DNA of 64,000 bases, from positions 124,001 to 188,000 of the forward strand of contig NZ_BAAACZ010000018.1 in the NCBI RefSeq assembly GCF_039521975.1, written 5' to 3'. Positions within the stretch are counted from its first letter, which is position 1, and the number at the start of each line of letters is the position of its first letter. Both the position numbers and the translations under genes were made by a program. Below are positions 1-7,888 of this stretch, in pieces. Source of the DNA: Alkalibacillus silvisoli (GTDB lineage Bacteria; Bacillota; Bacilli; Bacillales; Alkalibacillaceae). Under the pieces are notes generated by a model. It worked only from the letters and a program-made list of their open reading frames with translations, did not search any database and was not told the DNA's origin.

Positions 1-2
1 TA

Positions 3-653
3 ACACCAAATAAAGATCAAGAATCCGGCTACCGCACGTATTCAGATGATGATTTAACATTGCTGCAGCAAATATTATTTTTTAAAGAAATTGGGTTTCC
101 ACTTAAAAAGATTAAAGAAGTAATCCACAGTCCAGAGTACGACCAACTAGAAGCCTTGCAATTGCACCGAAAAATGTTGATGGAAAAAAGAGAGAAAATG
201 GATGCTATGCTACAAACGCTTGACCAAACCATTCAAGCGAAGGAAGGAGGGGTGGAAATGGCTAATCAAGACAAGTTTAAAGGTTTTGACTTTAGTGATA
301 ACCCGTATGAGGAAGAAGCCCGTGAACGCTGGGGTGATGCTAAGGTTGATGAGGCAAAGAAAAATGCAAAGGGGTTCACTGAAACAGATCAAGAGCGAAT
401 GAATGACATTTATCATAAGTTGGCTGAACTACGCCATGGTGATCCAAAGTCAGAAGAAGCACAGTCTGTGATTAATGAATGGTACGACTTTTTAAACAAC
501 AATTTCACAACTTACACACCAGAAATGTTCCAAGAGCTTGGTATGATGTACGTTCAAGATGAACGATTCACGAAAAATATCGACCAATTCGGTGATGGTC
601 TAGCTCAGTTTATGAGTGAGGCGATGGTTGAGTTTGGTGAGAGGAATAAGTAA
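3..653 (+). CDS. MerR-family regulator with TipAS effector domain (5'-truncated)
   Basis: The reading frame is open from base 3, so the true start lies left of the window; 216 residues are visible. The N-terminal part is the end of a MerR winged helix (RTYSDDDLTLL followed by FFKEIGFPLKKIKEVI), then a coiled coil with the LEALQLHRKML region. The C-terminal ~120 residues (ERMNDIYHKLAELRHG, WYDFLNNNFTTYTPEMFQ, FGDGLAQFMSEAM) match the TipAS helical domain, which in TipA and Mta-type regulators captures hydrophobic drugs and switches the promoter on. It is probably a drug-responsive activator, but its target is not visible here. Confidence 0.88.
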   Translation, partial: TPNKDQESGYRTYSDDDLTLLQQILFFKEIGFPLKKIKEVIHSPEYDQLEALQLHRKMLMEKREKMDAMLQTLDQTIQAKEGGVEMANQDKFKGFDFSDNPYEEEARERWGDAKVDEAKKNAKGFTETDQERMNDIYHKLAELRHGDPKSEEAQSVINEWYDFLNNNFTTYTPEMFQELGMMYVQDERFTKNIDQFGDGLAQFMSEAMVEFGERNK

Positions 654-686
654 GAGAGCGTAGCTGATTAAGCTTAAACTCCCTTA

Positions 687-869
687 TTATGTAAGGGCTA
701 TAATCCACATCAATAAACTGAATGAAAAGATGACCCAAAACGTATTTTCGGTCGTCTTTTCATTACGTTGCGTTTTTTTAATGATCGCGATTAAGTTGAA
801 GCTGAAAAGAATCGCTAAAATGGGTGTGAGAAACATGGCTGATAGAACTAAAATTGAATCTAAGTACAT
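687..869 (-). CDS. Small two-helix membrane protein, unknown
   Basis: Sixty residues with two hydrophobic segments (SILVLSAMFLTPILAILFSF and FWVIFSFSLLMWIIAL) separated by a short basic/polar loop. A longer in-frame start exists at 929, but I chose 869 because AGGAGG lies four bases before it and the residues upstream are not typical coding sequence. It converges on the MerR gene. No family is recognised. Confidence 0.5.
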   Translation of the reverse strand: MYLDSILVLSAMFLTPILAILFSFNLIAIIKKTQRNEKTTENTFWVIFSFSLLMWIIALT

Positions 870-1030
870 ACATCCTCCTAATTTCACAACTTTTGTAAAA
901 AAATTACCATAAACGAATGTGAGATACAAGACATTTTTCTACAATCTCTCTCAAAATCTCCTATCCTAGTCGACAAGGGTTTTTCATAGAATAATTAGAA
1001 ATTAACCAGTACGATAATTTTCTTAGGGGG

Positions 1031-1171
1031 ATGCGTATGGATCAGTGCCGCTTCTGCAATTCACGAGCAGTGAGTAAGTGCAGGTCTTGCTACAAGTTGT
1101 TGTGTTCGAAATGTAGAATTTCACAAGGTGGCATGACTTACTGTAATACCGAATGTAAAGAACATAACTAA
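1031..1171 (+). CDS. 46-residue cysteine-rich zinc-finger-like protein
   Basis: Starts with ATG eight bases after a TTAGGGGG ribosome-binding site. The 46 residues contain eight Cys arranged as CxxC-x7-CxxC-x4-CxxC-x9-CxxxC, a spacing like HIT/B-box-type treble-clef zinc fingers. A perfect rho-independent terminator follows 15 bases after the stop, which supports a real monocistronic gene. It probably binds one or two zinc ions; partner and role are unknown. A second ATG two codons in could be the start. Confidence 0.65.
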   Translation: MRMDQCRFCNSRAVSKCRSCYKLLCSKCRISQGGMTYCNTECKEHN

Positions 1172-1186
1172 GATGATCAATTTATT

Positions 1187-1212
1187 CCACAGAATACGTT
1201 CTGTGGTTTTTT
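1187..1212 (+). terminator. Rho-independent terminator of the Cys-rich gene
   Basis: Perfect 8-bp stem CCACAGAA/TTCTGTGG with a TACG loop followed by six T. Confidence 0.88.
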
Positions 1213-1227
1213 ATGGAGCGTGCGGTT

Positions 1228-1388
1228 ATCAGCGTTCGGAGCGATATATCAGCGCTCGTATGGATTTAACGGCGTTCTCCTGAATTTATCAGCGCTCGCC
1301 CGAATTTAACAGTGCTCGCTTGAATTTAACGGCGCTCGCCCGAATTTGTCAGCGCTCGCTTGAATTTAACAGCGTTCACGCAAATATC
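1228..1388. repeat. Array of eight 20-bp units (GAGCG-core repeat, family A)
   Basis: Eight degenerate units occur at an exact 20-bp period; the AGCG/GGCG/AGTG core begins at 1231, 1251, 1271, 1291, 1311, 1331, 1351 and 1371. The consensus on the plus strand is about AGCGCTCGCYYGAATTTAWC. The units differ from each other by several bases, so this is an old or rapidly diverging array, not a recent duplication. It lies between the Cys-rich gene terminator and a small membrane-protein gene. Related arrays occur at 38.7, 56.0 and 59.6 kb. Confidence 0.85.
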
Positions 1389-1430
1389 CTTGAATAATTA
1401 TGGTAATATAAGAATGAGGGAGGAGACCTT

Positions 1431-1658
1431 ATGCCATATCAAGCTTATATCGTTATGTTTATTGGATTATTTTTTATGTATTTAGGTGTGTTAATCTTTA
1501 CGGGTAAAGCACCGTCTGTTTTGGATTACTTCCTTAAAACAGGAGTCCCTTATAATGACAAGTTGTCTTTACGATTTTTTGGCACGATTGTAATTGTTAT
1601 AGGGGCTGTAATTGGGTTGCTACCTTTTATATTAGGTACGGACAATATGAATCTCTAA
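1431..1658 (+). CDS. Small two-helix membrane protein, unknown
   Basis: Seventy-five residues with two membrane segments (about residues 5-23 and 50-68) joined by a polar loop with KAPSVLDYFLKTGVPYNDK. GGGAGGAG eight bases before the ATG and a terminator just after the stop show an independent transcript. I do not recognise the family. Confidence 0.7.
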   Translation: MPYQAYIVMFIGLFFMYLGVLIFTGKAPSVLDYFLKTGVPYNDKLSLRFFGTIVIVIGAVIGLLPFILGTDNMNL

Positions 1659-1661
1659 TGT

Positions 1662-1689
1662 GAATCCTTCCAGATAAGGATTCTTTTTT
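1662..1689 (+). terminator. Rho-independent terminator
   Basis: Stem GAATCCTT/AAGGATTC (8 bp) followed by six T, directly after the small membrane-protein gene. Confidence 0.88.
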
Positions 1690-1814
1690 ATGGGTGGAAA
1701 ATTAAGATTTGTATGAATTTTTGTATAAAGGTGGTCGATTATATTTACTAATTGTGATAATATTAATAAAAATGTTTAATAATTGTATAGAAAATGAAGG
1801 GGGAAGGGAACAAA

Positions 1815-3428
1815 ATGGTAAGTTATGATGCATTAAACTATCCATATGCTTCGCGTCGTAATGTGGTATATGGGAGAAAAGGTATGGTGGCGACATCTCA
1901 GCCACTAGCGGCGCAGGCTGGTTTAGATATTATGAAACAAGGAGGTAATGCAATCGATGCTGCGATTGCGACGGCGGCTGCTTTAACAGTGTTAGAGCCT
2001 ACATCAAACGGAATTGGTTCTGATGCGTTTGCGCTTGTATGGGTTGATGGGAAAATTCATGGACTAAATGCGAGCGGCTATGCACCGCAAAAGATCTCGG
2101 TAGACAAATTGAAAAAAGAAGGATATGAAGAGATGCCGATGTTTGGCAAGGTGCCAGTAACGGTACCAGGGACACCTGCTGCTTGGGTAGAGTTATCTGA
2201 ACGTTTTGGAAAACTAGCATTAACAGATGTCTTAGCTCCCGCGATTGAATATGCTGAAGAAGGTTATCCACTGTCTCCAACGTTAGCATTCCACTGGAAA
2301 GCGGCGTACAACAAGTTTAATGAAACGTTTAAAGATGACATTTTTCAAAACTGGTTCAACACTTTCGCACCGGATGGCAAGTCACCGGAAGTCGGTGAAA
2401 TCTGGAAGTCAAAAGATCATGCTCGAACCCTACGTGAAATTGCCGAGTCGAAAGCAGAATCTTTCTATCGTGGGCAATTAGCGGATGAAATTGACGCCTT
2501 TTTCAAAAAGCATGATGGTTATTTAACGAAGGAAGATTTAGCAGGATACAAGCCGGAGTGGGTTGATCCGATTAAAGTGAATTACCGAGGTTATGATGTG
2601 TGGGAGATCCCACCTAATTCTCAAGGTTTAATTACGCTTATGGCATTAAACATGCTTAAAGGCTATGAATTTAATGAAAAAGAAAGTGTTGATACATATC
2701 ATAAGCAAATCGAGGCTATGAAGCTTGCTTTTACAGACGGTTTAGAGTTTATCACACAAGAGGAACATATGAATGTGACTGTCGATGATCTATTATCAGA
2801 TCAGTATGCCAAAAAGCGCCGTGCTTTAATTAATGATGAAGCATTACAGCCAGAGGTTGGTGAGCCGCCACGTGGTGGTACAGTTTACTTATCAACTGCT
2901 GATGGTGAAGGTAACATGGTCTCATTCATCCAAAGTAATTACATGGGCTTCGGTTCCGGTGTAGTTGTGCCTGGTACGGGTATTGCGATGCAAAATCGCG
3001 GGTCTACGTTCTCGTTTGATGAAAACCATACGAATGTGTTGAAGCCAGGTAAACAGACGTATCACACGATTATTCCTGGATTTTTATCGAAAGGTGATCA
3101 GCCAGTTGGCCCGTTTGGTGTGATGGGTGGTTTCATGCAGCCACAAGGTCATGCGCAAGTTGTTATGAATACAGTTGACTTTCATTTAAATCCACAGGCG
3201 GCACTTGATGCACCAAGGTGGCAGTGGGTGAAAGATAAAGTTGTTAAAGTAGAGCCTTCATTTCCTGATCATATTGCACAAGCGCTTCAGCGAAAAGGAC
3301 ATCATATTCAGCGTACTCTTTACCCGAACGAATTCGGGCGTGGACAAATTATTTGGCGCGATCCAGAAACAGGAGTACTTTGTGGTGGTACTGAATCTCG
3401 TACGGATGGCGAAGTTTCAGCTTGGTAA
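1815..3428 (+). CDS. ywrD: Gamma-glutamyltransferase-family protein (YwrD type)
   Basis: Ntn-hydrolase of the gamma-glutamyltransferase family, 537 residues. Conserved blocks are GGNAIDAAIATAAALTVLEP near the N terminus, RGGTVYLSTADG containing the predicted autoprocessing/nucleophile Thr356, and NRGSTFSF and GGFMQPQGHAQV in the small subunit. There is no signal peptide, so unlike secreted Ggt it should be cytoplasmic, as for B. subtilis YwrD. An ATG at 1794 is in frame, but AAGGGGGAAGG sits before the ATG at 1815, which I take as the start. The next genes match the rest of the ywrABCD group, with the Lrp regulator convergent. The substrate is unproven; gamma-glutamyl peptides are likely. Confidence 0.88.
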   Translation: MVSYDALNYPYASRRNVVYGRKGMVATSQPLAAQAGLDIMKQGGNAIDAAIATAAALTVLEPTSNGIGSDAFALVWVDGKIHGLNASGYAPQKISVDKLKKEGYEEMPMFGKVPVTVPGTPAAWVELSERFGKLALTDVLAPAIEYAEEGYPLSPTLAFHWKAAYNKFNETFKDDIFQNWFNTFAPDGKSPEVGEIWKSKDHARTLREIAESKAESFYRGQLADEIDAFFKKHDGYLTKEDLAGYKPEWVDPIKVNYRGYDVWEIPPNSQGLITLMALNMLKGYEFNEKESVDTYHKQIEAMKLAFTDGLEFITQEEHMNVTVDDLLSDQYAKKRRALINDEALQPEVGEPPRGGTVYLSTADGEGNMVSFIQSNYMGFGSGVVVPGTGIAMQNRGSTFSFDENHTNVLKPGKQTYHTIIPGFLSKGDQPVGPFGVMGGFMQPQGHAQVVMNTVDFHLNPQAALDAPRWQWVKDKVVKVEPSFPDHIAQALQRKGHHIQRTLYPNEFGRGQIIWRDPETGVLCGGTESRTDGEVSAW

Positions 3429-3502
3429 GGATGGATTGTAGAGCTTGAGATTGGGTATTCGATTGTTAGAAACCTTAATCTACCATCATCAGCCAAAAAC
3501 AT

Positions 3503-3534
3503 AAAAATCAGGCTGACATTAAAGCCTGATTTTT
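3503..3534. terminator. Bidirectional terminator between ywrD and ywrC
   Basis: AAAAATCAGGCT/AGCCTGATTTTT, a 12-bp stem with A-rich and T-rich flanks, so it can serve both converging genes. It overlaps the ywrC stop codon. Confidence 0.88.
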
Positions 3535-3982
3535 AAAGTTTAAGCCCTGTTCGACTTTTGAAGCGGCGTAGTAAGATGTGGCTTTCCACACGCGTAATGC
3601 CTTCTAAAGCATACAGCTCTTCATTGATAAACTTTTCTAATGCATGGAAGTCTTCTACTAGCACGTGTGTATGTAAAGTGCTTGGACCCGTCATTTGGTA
3701 ACAGCTTGCTACACTAGGATGCTCGGCCAACTTTTCGGCAACGTATATAAGTGAGTTCGGCTCACAATCAACATTGAAAAAAGCTGATACGCCTTTACCG
3801 ACTTGTTCAGAGTTGATAACAACACTGAATTTCTCAATAATTCCAGCTTCTTGCATTTGATTGATCCGGTCACGTACGGCAACACGTGATAAACCCAATT
3901 CTTTAGCAAGGTCAACATAGGACATACGTCCATGCTCACTTAAAATATTTAAAATCTTAAAATCTGTATCCGTTAATTTCAT
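3533..3982 (-). CDS. ywrC: Lrp/AsnC-family regulator (YwrC/ChrS type)
   Basis: 149 residues: an N-terminal winged helix (SYVDLAKELGLSRVAVRDRI) and a C-terminal RAM ligand-binding/oligomerisation domain. The ORF is open upstream to 4048, but family members begin MKLxxxDxKIL, so I place the start at 3982; the ribosome-binding site is weak at either start. It is divergent from the chromate transporter pair, as ywrC is beside ywrBA in B. subtilis, and probably regulates them and itself from the ~125-bp shared intergenic region. Confidence 0.85.
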   Translation of the reverse strand: MKLTDTDFKILNILSEHGRMSYVDLAKELGLSRVAVRDRINQMQEAGIIEKFSVVINSEQVGKGVSAFFNVDCEPNSLIYVAEKLAEHPSVASCYQMTGPSTLHTHVLVEDFHALEKFINEELYALEGITRVESHILLRRFKSRTGLKL

Positions 3983-4109
3983 CAAGACACCACGCTTATC
4001 AGATTTGATTACTGATTTCATTATAAAAGAAAGTAGGCAGATTGTCATATTTTATGTCGAAAATTTAATGAAATTGAAACGATTATGAAGCGTGGGGGAG
4101 ACAGAAAGG

Positions 4110-4691
4110 GTGACAACTTTGGATTTTCCTTTACAGAAAGATATTTTTATTAGCTTCTTTCGTACTGGCATGCTTGGTTACGGAGGTGGCCCTGCGACGA
4201 TCCCATTAGTTCATAAAGAAGTCGTTGAAACCTATGGCTGGATGGATGATGAGGAGTTCTCAGACATATTAGCGATTGCTAATACACTTCCAGGGCCGAT
4301 TATGACGAAAATGGCCGGTTACATTGGCTACCAAGTAGGTGGGAAGACAGGCCTTGTAACGGCTTTAGCAGCAAGTGTTTTGCCGACTGTCGTCATTATG
4401 ATTGCACTTATAAGTGTGTTAATAAATTACCGGGAGGCACCAATTGTTCAAGGGATGACGAGTGCGATTGCGCCAGTCGTTGGTGTGATGTTATTTATGC
4501 TGACATTTAATTTTTTACGCCACTCTAAAAAAGACCTCGGATGGAAAGTCGCAATTGCTTTAAGTGTTGTCAGTTTAATTGCGTTTGAATTACTCGGTTT
4601 GCATCCAGCAATATTAATAGGAGCGCTTATTATATACGCATTATTGAAAAAATCACCTTCTAATAACAAGAAGGAGGGTGAGGCAGCATGA
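4110..4691 (+). CDS. ywrB: Chromate transporter subunit (CHR family, YwrB-like)
   Basis: Half-size CHR protein with the family signature FRTGMLGYGGGPATIPL near the N terminus, then NTLPGPIMTKMAGYIGYQVGG and about five membrane segments. Short CHR proteins work as pairs of opposite topology, and the next gene encodes the partner. In-frame GTG codons occur at 4092 and 4110; GGGGGAG about nine bases upstream favours 4110. The stop overlaps the next ATG. Predicted role: chromate efflux at the cytoplasmic membrane. Confidence 0.87.
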   Translation: MTTLDFPLQKDIFISFFRTGMLGYGGGPATIPLVHKEVVETYGWMDDEEFSDILAIANTLPGPIMTKMAGYIGYQVGGKTGLVTALAASVLPTVVIMIALISVLINYREAPIVQGMTSAIAPVVGVMLFMLTFNFLRHSKKDLGWKVAIALSVVSLIAFELLGLHPAILIGALIIYALLKKSPSNNKKEGEAA

Positions 4692-5221
4692 TTGAGTACT
4701 GGCATTTATTCATTGCTTTTTTAATTCCGGGTATCGTCGGCTATGGTGGTGGTCCAGCTTCAATTCCATTAATTGAGTATGAAGTTGTCCAGCGTTTTAG
4801 CTGGATGACGACACAAGAATTTGCTGAAGTGTTAGCTTTAGGGAATGCGTTACCAGGACCGATTGCGACGAAAATGGCAGGTTATATTGGCTATGAAGTT
4901 GGTGGTGTTCTTGGTGCAACGGTTGCGATTTCAGCGACAGTTATTCCATCTTTAGTCGCGATGATTGTGCTTTTAAAATTACTCGTTAAATATAAAAATT
5001 CACCAAAAGTTAAGCGAATGACAGCGCTGATCCGCCCAGCGATTGCCATATTATTAGGTGTGTTAGCTTATCAATTTTTCCAAACGTCATATGAAGCAGC
5101 AGGACTCGTCCAAACGATTATACTGATCGTATTAAGTTTTCTCGCATTAGAAAGGTGGAATATTCATCCTGCCTATGTCATTGTCGGGGCACTAACTTAT
5201 GGAGCAATTTTCTTAGCGTGA
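4688..5221 (+). CDS. ywrA: Chromate transporter subunit (CHR family, YwrA-like)
   Basis: Second half-size CHR protein, 177 residues, with GIVGYGGGPASIPLIEYEVV and LGNALPGPIATKMAGYIGYEVGG and four to five further membrane segments. It starts inside the end of ywrB (ATGA overlap; GGAGGGTG ribosome site within ywrB), so the two products are translationally coupled and presumably form a heterodimer. Confidence 0.87.
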   Translation: MIEYWHLFIAFLIPGIVGYGGGPASIPLIEYEVVQRFSWMTTQEFAEVLALGNALPGPIATKMAGYIGYEVGGVLGATVAISATVIPSLVAMIVLLKLLVKYKNSPKVKRMTALIRPAIAILLGVLAYQFFQTSYEAAGLVQTIILIVLSFLALERWNIHPAYVIVGALTYGAIFLA

Positions 5222-5239
5222 CAGTCGATTTAAAATAAA

Positions 5240-5279
5240 AACCCAACCATTTAAGTGAATGTCATAAATGGTTGGGTTC
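5240..5279 (+). terminator. Terminator after the chromate operon
   Basis: Long perfect stem AACCCAACCATTTA/TAAATGGTTGGGTT with an 11-base loop. The T-run after it is weak (TTCTTGTG). Confidence 0.65.
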
Positions 5280-5324
5280 TTGTGATTGATCAGAACGTTA
5301 TAACTTTATCCTATCTACGTAGTA

Positions 5325-5831
5325 TTAAAGGATATTTAAACGAGCTACGAGCGCAAGTAATACTTGCAATAGGATTTGAGCGTTAACAGCAACATCTGTG
5401 TCAGTCGTCGTTACATTGACTCCGCGAGAGTTCTCGATATAAGTTTGCTGACGATTAATTTGAGTCGTTTTAATCTTCTCATTTAATTCTTGTGTTAGCT
5501 CATCAGCACGATCACTATCAGCTACTGAAATACTAATGATTAGCGCAATGGCTGCTTGTAATCCAATTTGAACGTTAACTGCTGCTTGTGTGCTAGTTGT
5601 CGTCACTTCAACGTCACATGAATCTCTAACAACAATAGATTCATAAGATTGTTGACTCGTTTTAATAGTTTGTGTTGCATCTTGTGTATCATCTGAATCT
5701 AATGGATGACAAGATGATGGATCTAAAGCATTCCATCTCTTTGGTCCACCACATGAAAGACGATTTTGTCTTCCGGTGTTATAAACAACTGGTGCTCTTT
5801 GTTGTGAGAATTGAGGTGTTCTTCTTGGCAT
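5325..5831 (-). CDS. cotX: Spore coat protein X
   Basis: 168 residues. The C-terminal half holds two copies of the CotX/V domain: ESIVVRDSCDVEVTTTSTQAA followed ~60 residues later by IENSRGVNVTTTDTDVAVN, each ending in a hydrophobic LQ(V/A)xxAL stretch. The N terminus is polar and carries Cys residues. CotX belongs to the insoluble coat/crust fraction. TAGAGGAGGG gives a clear ribosome site. Upstream, CATATGTAAG near 5870 resembles a sigma-K -10 box, as expected for a mother-cell coat gene, but this is tentative. The neighbour is a CotW-like gene. Confidence 0.9.
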   Translation of the reverse strand: MPRRTPQFSQQRAPVVYNTGRQNRLSCGGPKRWNALDPSSCHPLDSDDTQDATQTIKTSQQSYESIVVRDSCDVEVTTTSTQAAVNVQIGLQAAIALIISISVADSDRADELTQELNEKIKTTQINRQQTYIENSRGVNVTTTDTDVAVNAQILLQVLLALVARLNIL

Positions 5832-5936
5832 TCTATTTTCCCTCCTCTATCAATCCTTACATTACTTACATATGAAAAAAGTGACTTGCTAGGAAAGGCC
5901 AATCAATTATTTTATTAACATATAGGCTTAGTAGAA

Positions 5937-6212
5937 TTAATCATTATTGTTTTGATTGTTTTTTAGAGAATCGACAGACTTTTGTAATCCTTCTACTAGC
6001 TCTTTTAATTGCTGTTTAGTCGTGTCATCTACTTGAGTGTTTTGAAGATCAACATTGTGTTTCTTTAAGGTCGTATCCACTAATAAGTCAATGACCTTAT
6101 TAGATACAACTTGTAAATCATTAGAAATATCATTGTTTTGTTGATCTTGAGGTTGGTTCGTTTCTTCGTTGTTTTGGTTATTCTGGTTGTTATCATTCGC
6201 ACCATCACTCAT
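5937..6212 (-). CDS. CotW-like spore coat protein
   Basis: 91 residues. The first ~35 are Asn/Gln-rich low-complexity sequence; the rest (IDLLVDTTLKKHNVD, KQQLKELVEGLQKSVDSL) has the helical pattern of CotW (LVxxxxxKHxV...LxxLVxDLQ). Start chosen at 6212 because GGAGGTGAATACC precedes it; five upstream codons are in frame. The position next to cotX matches the cotVWXYZ cluster arrangement. Moderate confidence because CotW proteins are poorly conserved. Confidence 0.68.
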   Translation of the reverse strand: MSDGANDNNQNNQNNEETNQPQDQQNNDISNDLQVVSNKVIDLLVDTTLKKHNVDLQNTQVDDTTKQQLKELVEGLQKSVDSLKNNQNNND

Positions 6213-6782
6213 GGTATTCACCTCCACTGCTATATTTATAAAAAAGCCTATTGGTAGGAAGGTTGTTCTATCTCATTATTTTTAAAACTATAAACCTACC
6301 TCTCACCCCTACTTTATGAGGTTCTTTAGAGAAGTGGAGGGGCATCAATCCTATGAATGCTAATAAACTTTGCAAAACCTAAGCCCTTTTCTAAAATTAG
6401 GCAACTGTAAAGATGAATTAAATATCACTTAATAACGCTCTGTTAGTGTACATAGTTAATCCTTTAAAATTGCTCTTAGCTAGTGTGTGATGGTGATAGG
6501 CTAAAAGCGACCTCAAACAGTGAGTCAAGCTAAGGAAAATGGACTTATTAAATTTTAAAAAATAAGATGTTGCGGGGTATTTAGTTTGTGTAAACGCTAC
6601 CAATGCTGTAGGGAGCGCATTTGTTAGGTTGAATATAAATTTGGAGGAATAAAAAGCATTTGACAGCATTTAAAAGTTTTTAAAAGAATGATGTTTATAA
6701 CTTGAAATTAGGAGTAAATGTGGTACTATATAGAAGGAAATACTGTTAAACAGTAAAATTTTCTGGGAAGGGGTAGATGGTT
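6213..6782. other. Long intergenic region without a supported gene
   Basis: No ORF here has a ribosome site or coding-like composition; an 83-codon minus-strand frame (6418-6669) looks like chance. The right end holds the probable promoter of the next small gene. Confidence 0.5.
6702..6729 (+). promoter_or_regulatory. Probable sigma-A promoter of the 52-residue gene
   Basis: TTGAAA, 16-bp spacer, TACTAT, placed about 50 bases before the GGGAAGGGG ribosome site. Confidence 0.5.
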
Positions 6783-6941
6783 ATGACAACATCTTTAATT
6801 CTTGTTTCAACGATTGTGTTTTTCTTTTTAGCGACAGTTTATTTCGTGGACAGCATTATGACGCGTATCAAGAAGAAGAAATCAGATCTACGCCTAGAAC
6901 CAGTTCAAGCCGAAGCTGAAATGGATCTAGTACACCGCTAA
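6783..6941 (+). CDS. 52-residue single-span membrane protein
   Basis: One strongly hydrophobic helix (about residues 5-22) followed by a basic patch (RIKKKK) and a polar acidic tail, so the N terminus is probably outside and the tail cytoplasmic. GGGAAGGGG lies nine bases before this ATG; another ATG two codons upstream is too close to it. A promoter and a strong terminator frame the gene. Family not recognised. Confidence 0.68.
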   Translation: MTTSLILVSTIVFFFLATVYFVDSIMTRIKKKKSDLRLEPVQAEAEMDLVHR

Positions 6942-6991
6942 TCGAGTTAGATATATAATTTTTCATGCTATTCAAATAGATGAAACGACTA

Positions 6992-7030
6992 AGCCGGTAA
7001 GTGCACACCACACTTGCCGGCTCATTTTTT
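6992..7030 (+). terminator. Rho-independent terminator
   Basis: AGCCGG-AAGTG pairs with CACTTGCCGGCT (one bulge), followed by CATTTTTTAA. It lies between the small plus-strand gene and the convergent amidase-like gene. Confidence 0.82.
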
Positions 7031-7802
7031 AATATAAGTCAGATCTTAAATATTGAAACATCGGCATAAAGTTCCGTATTTGATCGACCTGATTGATCTC
7101 AAGCTCCACAGTTAAGATATCTTCTTCATCATCGCCTTCCATTAAAATCTCCCCTATTGGATCAACAACGATCGAAAGCCCACCAAACCTATAGTTAATG
7201 TCACTTCCAACGCGATTACACGCCACGATATAGCATTGGTTTTCAATTGCTCGCGCTTGAATTAATGTACGCCAATGGCCGATCCTTTCTTCTGGCCACT
7301 GTGCCACTAAGTAAACCACTTTCGCACCGTGAATGGCGTGCGACCTGACCCATTCAGGAAACAGTAAGTCATACCCAATCAACCCGGCACTTGGAATCCC
7401 ATGTACTTCAAACAGTCCATCACCTTCTCCTGCAATAAAATACTTTTGCTCCTTCATTAAGGGGAATGGATGAGCTTTACTATATTCTTTGAGTAATAGG
7501 CCATTCTCATCATAGACGTACATGGTGTTGGTGAATCCAGAATTTCCAATTTTAGCAACAGAACCACCAATGATCGTGACTGAGTGTTTACGAGCTAGAT
7601 GACTTAAATAGGCATGAGAGTCCCAGCCTTCATAATCAGCGATGTCATCTAGCTGGATTAATTCGTAGCACGTGTTCCACAACTCAGGTAGAACAACAAC
7701 ATCAATGTCTTTTGTGAGTTTATTTAATTTATTGTTAATCTTTTCTTTGTTTAATTCAGGCTCACCAGAAGTTAAATCCATTTGTAACAGTGCTACCTTC
7801 AT
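7029..7802 (-). CDS. MtnU/YkrU-like nitrilase-superfamily protein lacking the catalytic Cys
   Basis: 257 residues, whole-length carbon-nitrogen hydrolase fold related to the omega-amidase MtnU, which deamidates 2-oxo acid amides in methionine salvage. Glu40 (VVLPELW) and Lys109 (SKAHPFP) of the Glu-Lys-Cys triad are present. The Cys of the usual ICYDxRFPE motif is replaced: the protein reads GLIGYDLLFPEW, with Gly143 encoded by GGG (plus-strand bases 7374-7376). The rest, including HWRTLIQARAIENQ and the strand ends, is well conserved, so it is not an obviously decayed gene. It is divergent from mtnE, as ykrU is from ykrV in B. subtilis. The product should be inactive as an amidase unless another residue substitutes. 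Confidence 0.82.
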   Translation of the reverse strand: MKVALLQMDLTSGEPELNKEKINNKLNKLTKDIDVVVLPELWNTCYELIQLDDIADYEGWDSHAYLSHLARKHSVTIIGGSVAKIGNSGFTNTMYVYDENGLLLKEYSKAHPFPLMKEQKYFIAGEGDGLFEVHGIPSAGLIGYDLLFPEWVRSHAIHGAKVVYLVAQWPEERIGHWRTLIQARAIENQCYIVACNRVGSDINYRFGGLSIVVDPIGEILMEGDDEEDILTVELEINQVDQIRNFMPMFQYLRSDLY

Positions 7803-7888
7803 AGAAGCACCTCCAGTTAATCTGTTTAAATTTTCAGTCTTTACAAAAGCAGAAAAAGCATATAATCTTCAAAGTAATGAGTTGAAAG

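Noticed and set aside
1228..1388. Possible CRISPR array
   Set aside because: The 20-bp units are contiguous and degenerate, with no constant repeat alternating with unique spacers, and no cas genes are present; the same holds for the arrays at 49, 53 and 59.6 kb.
6418..6669. 83-codon minus-strand ORF
   Set aside because: No ribosome site, an unlikely composition (mixed hydrophobic and His-rich) and no recognisable domain; treated as chance.
7029..7802. Decayed pseudogene
   Set aside because: Apart from the Cys-to-Gly change the reading frame and other family motifs are intact, so it is annotated as a CDS.
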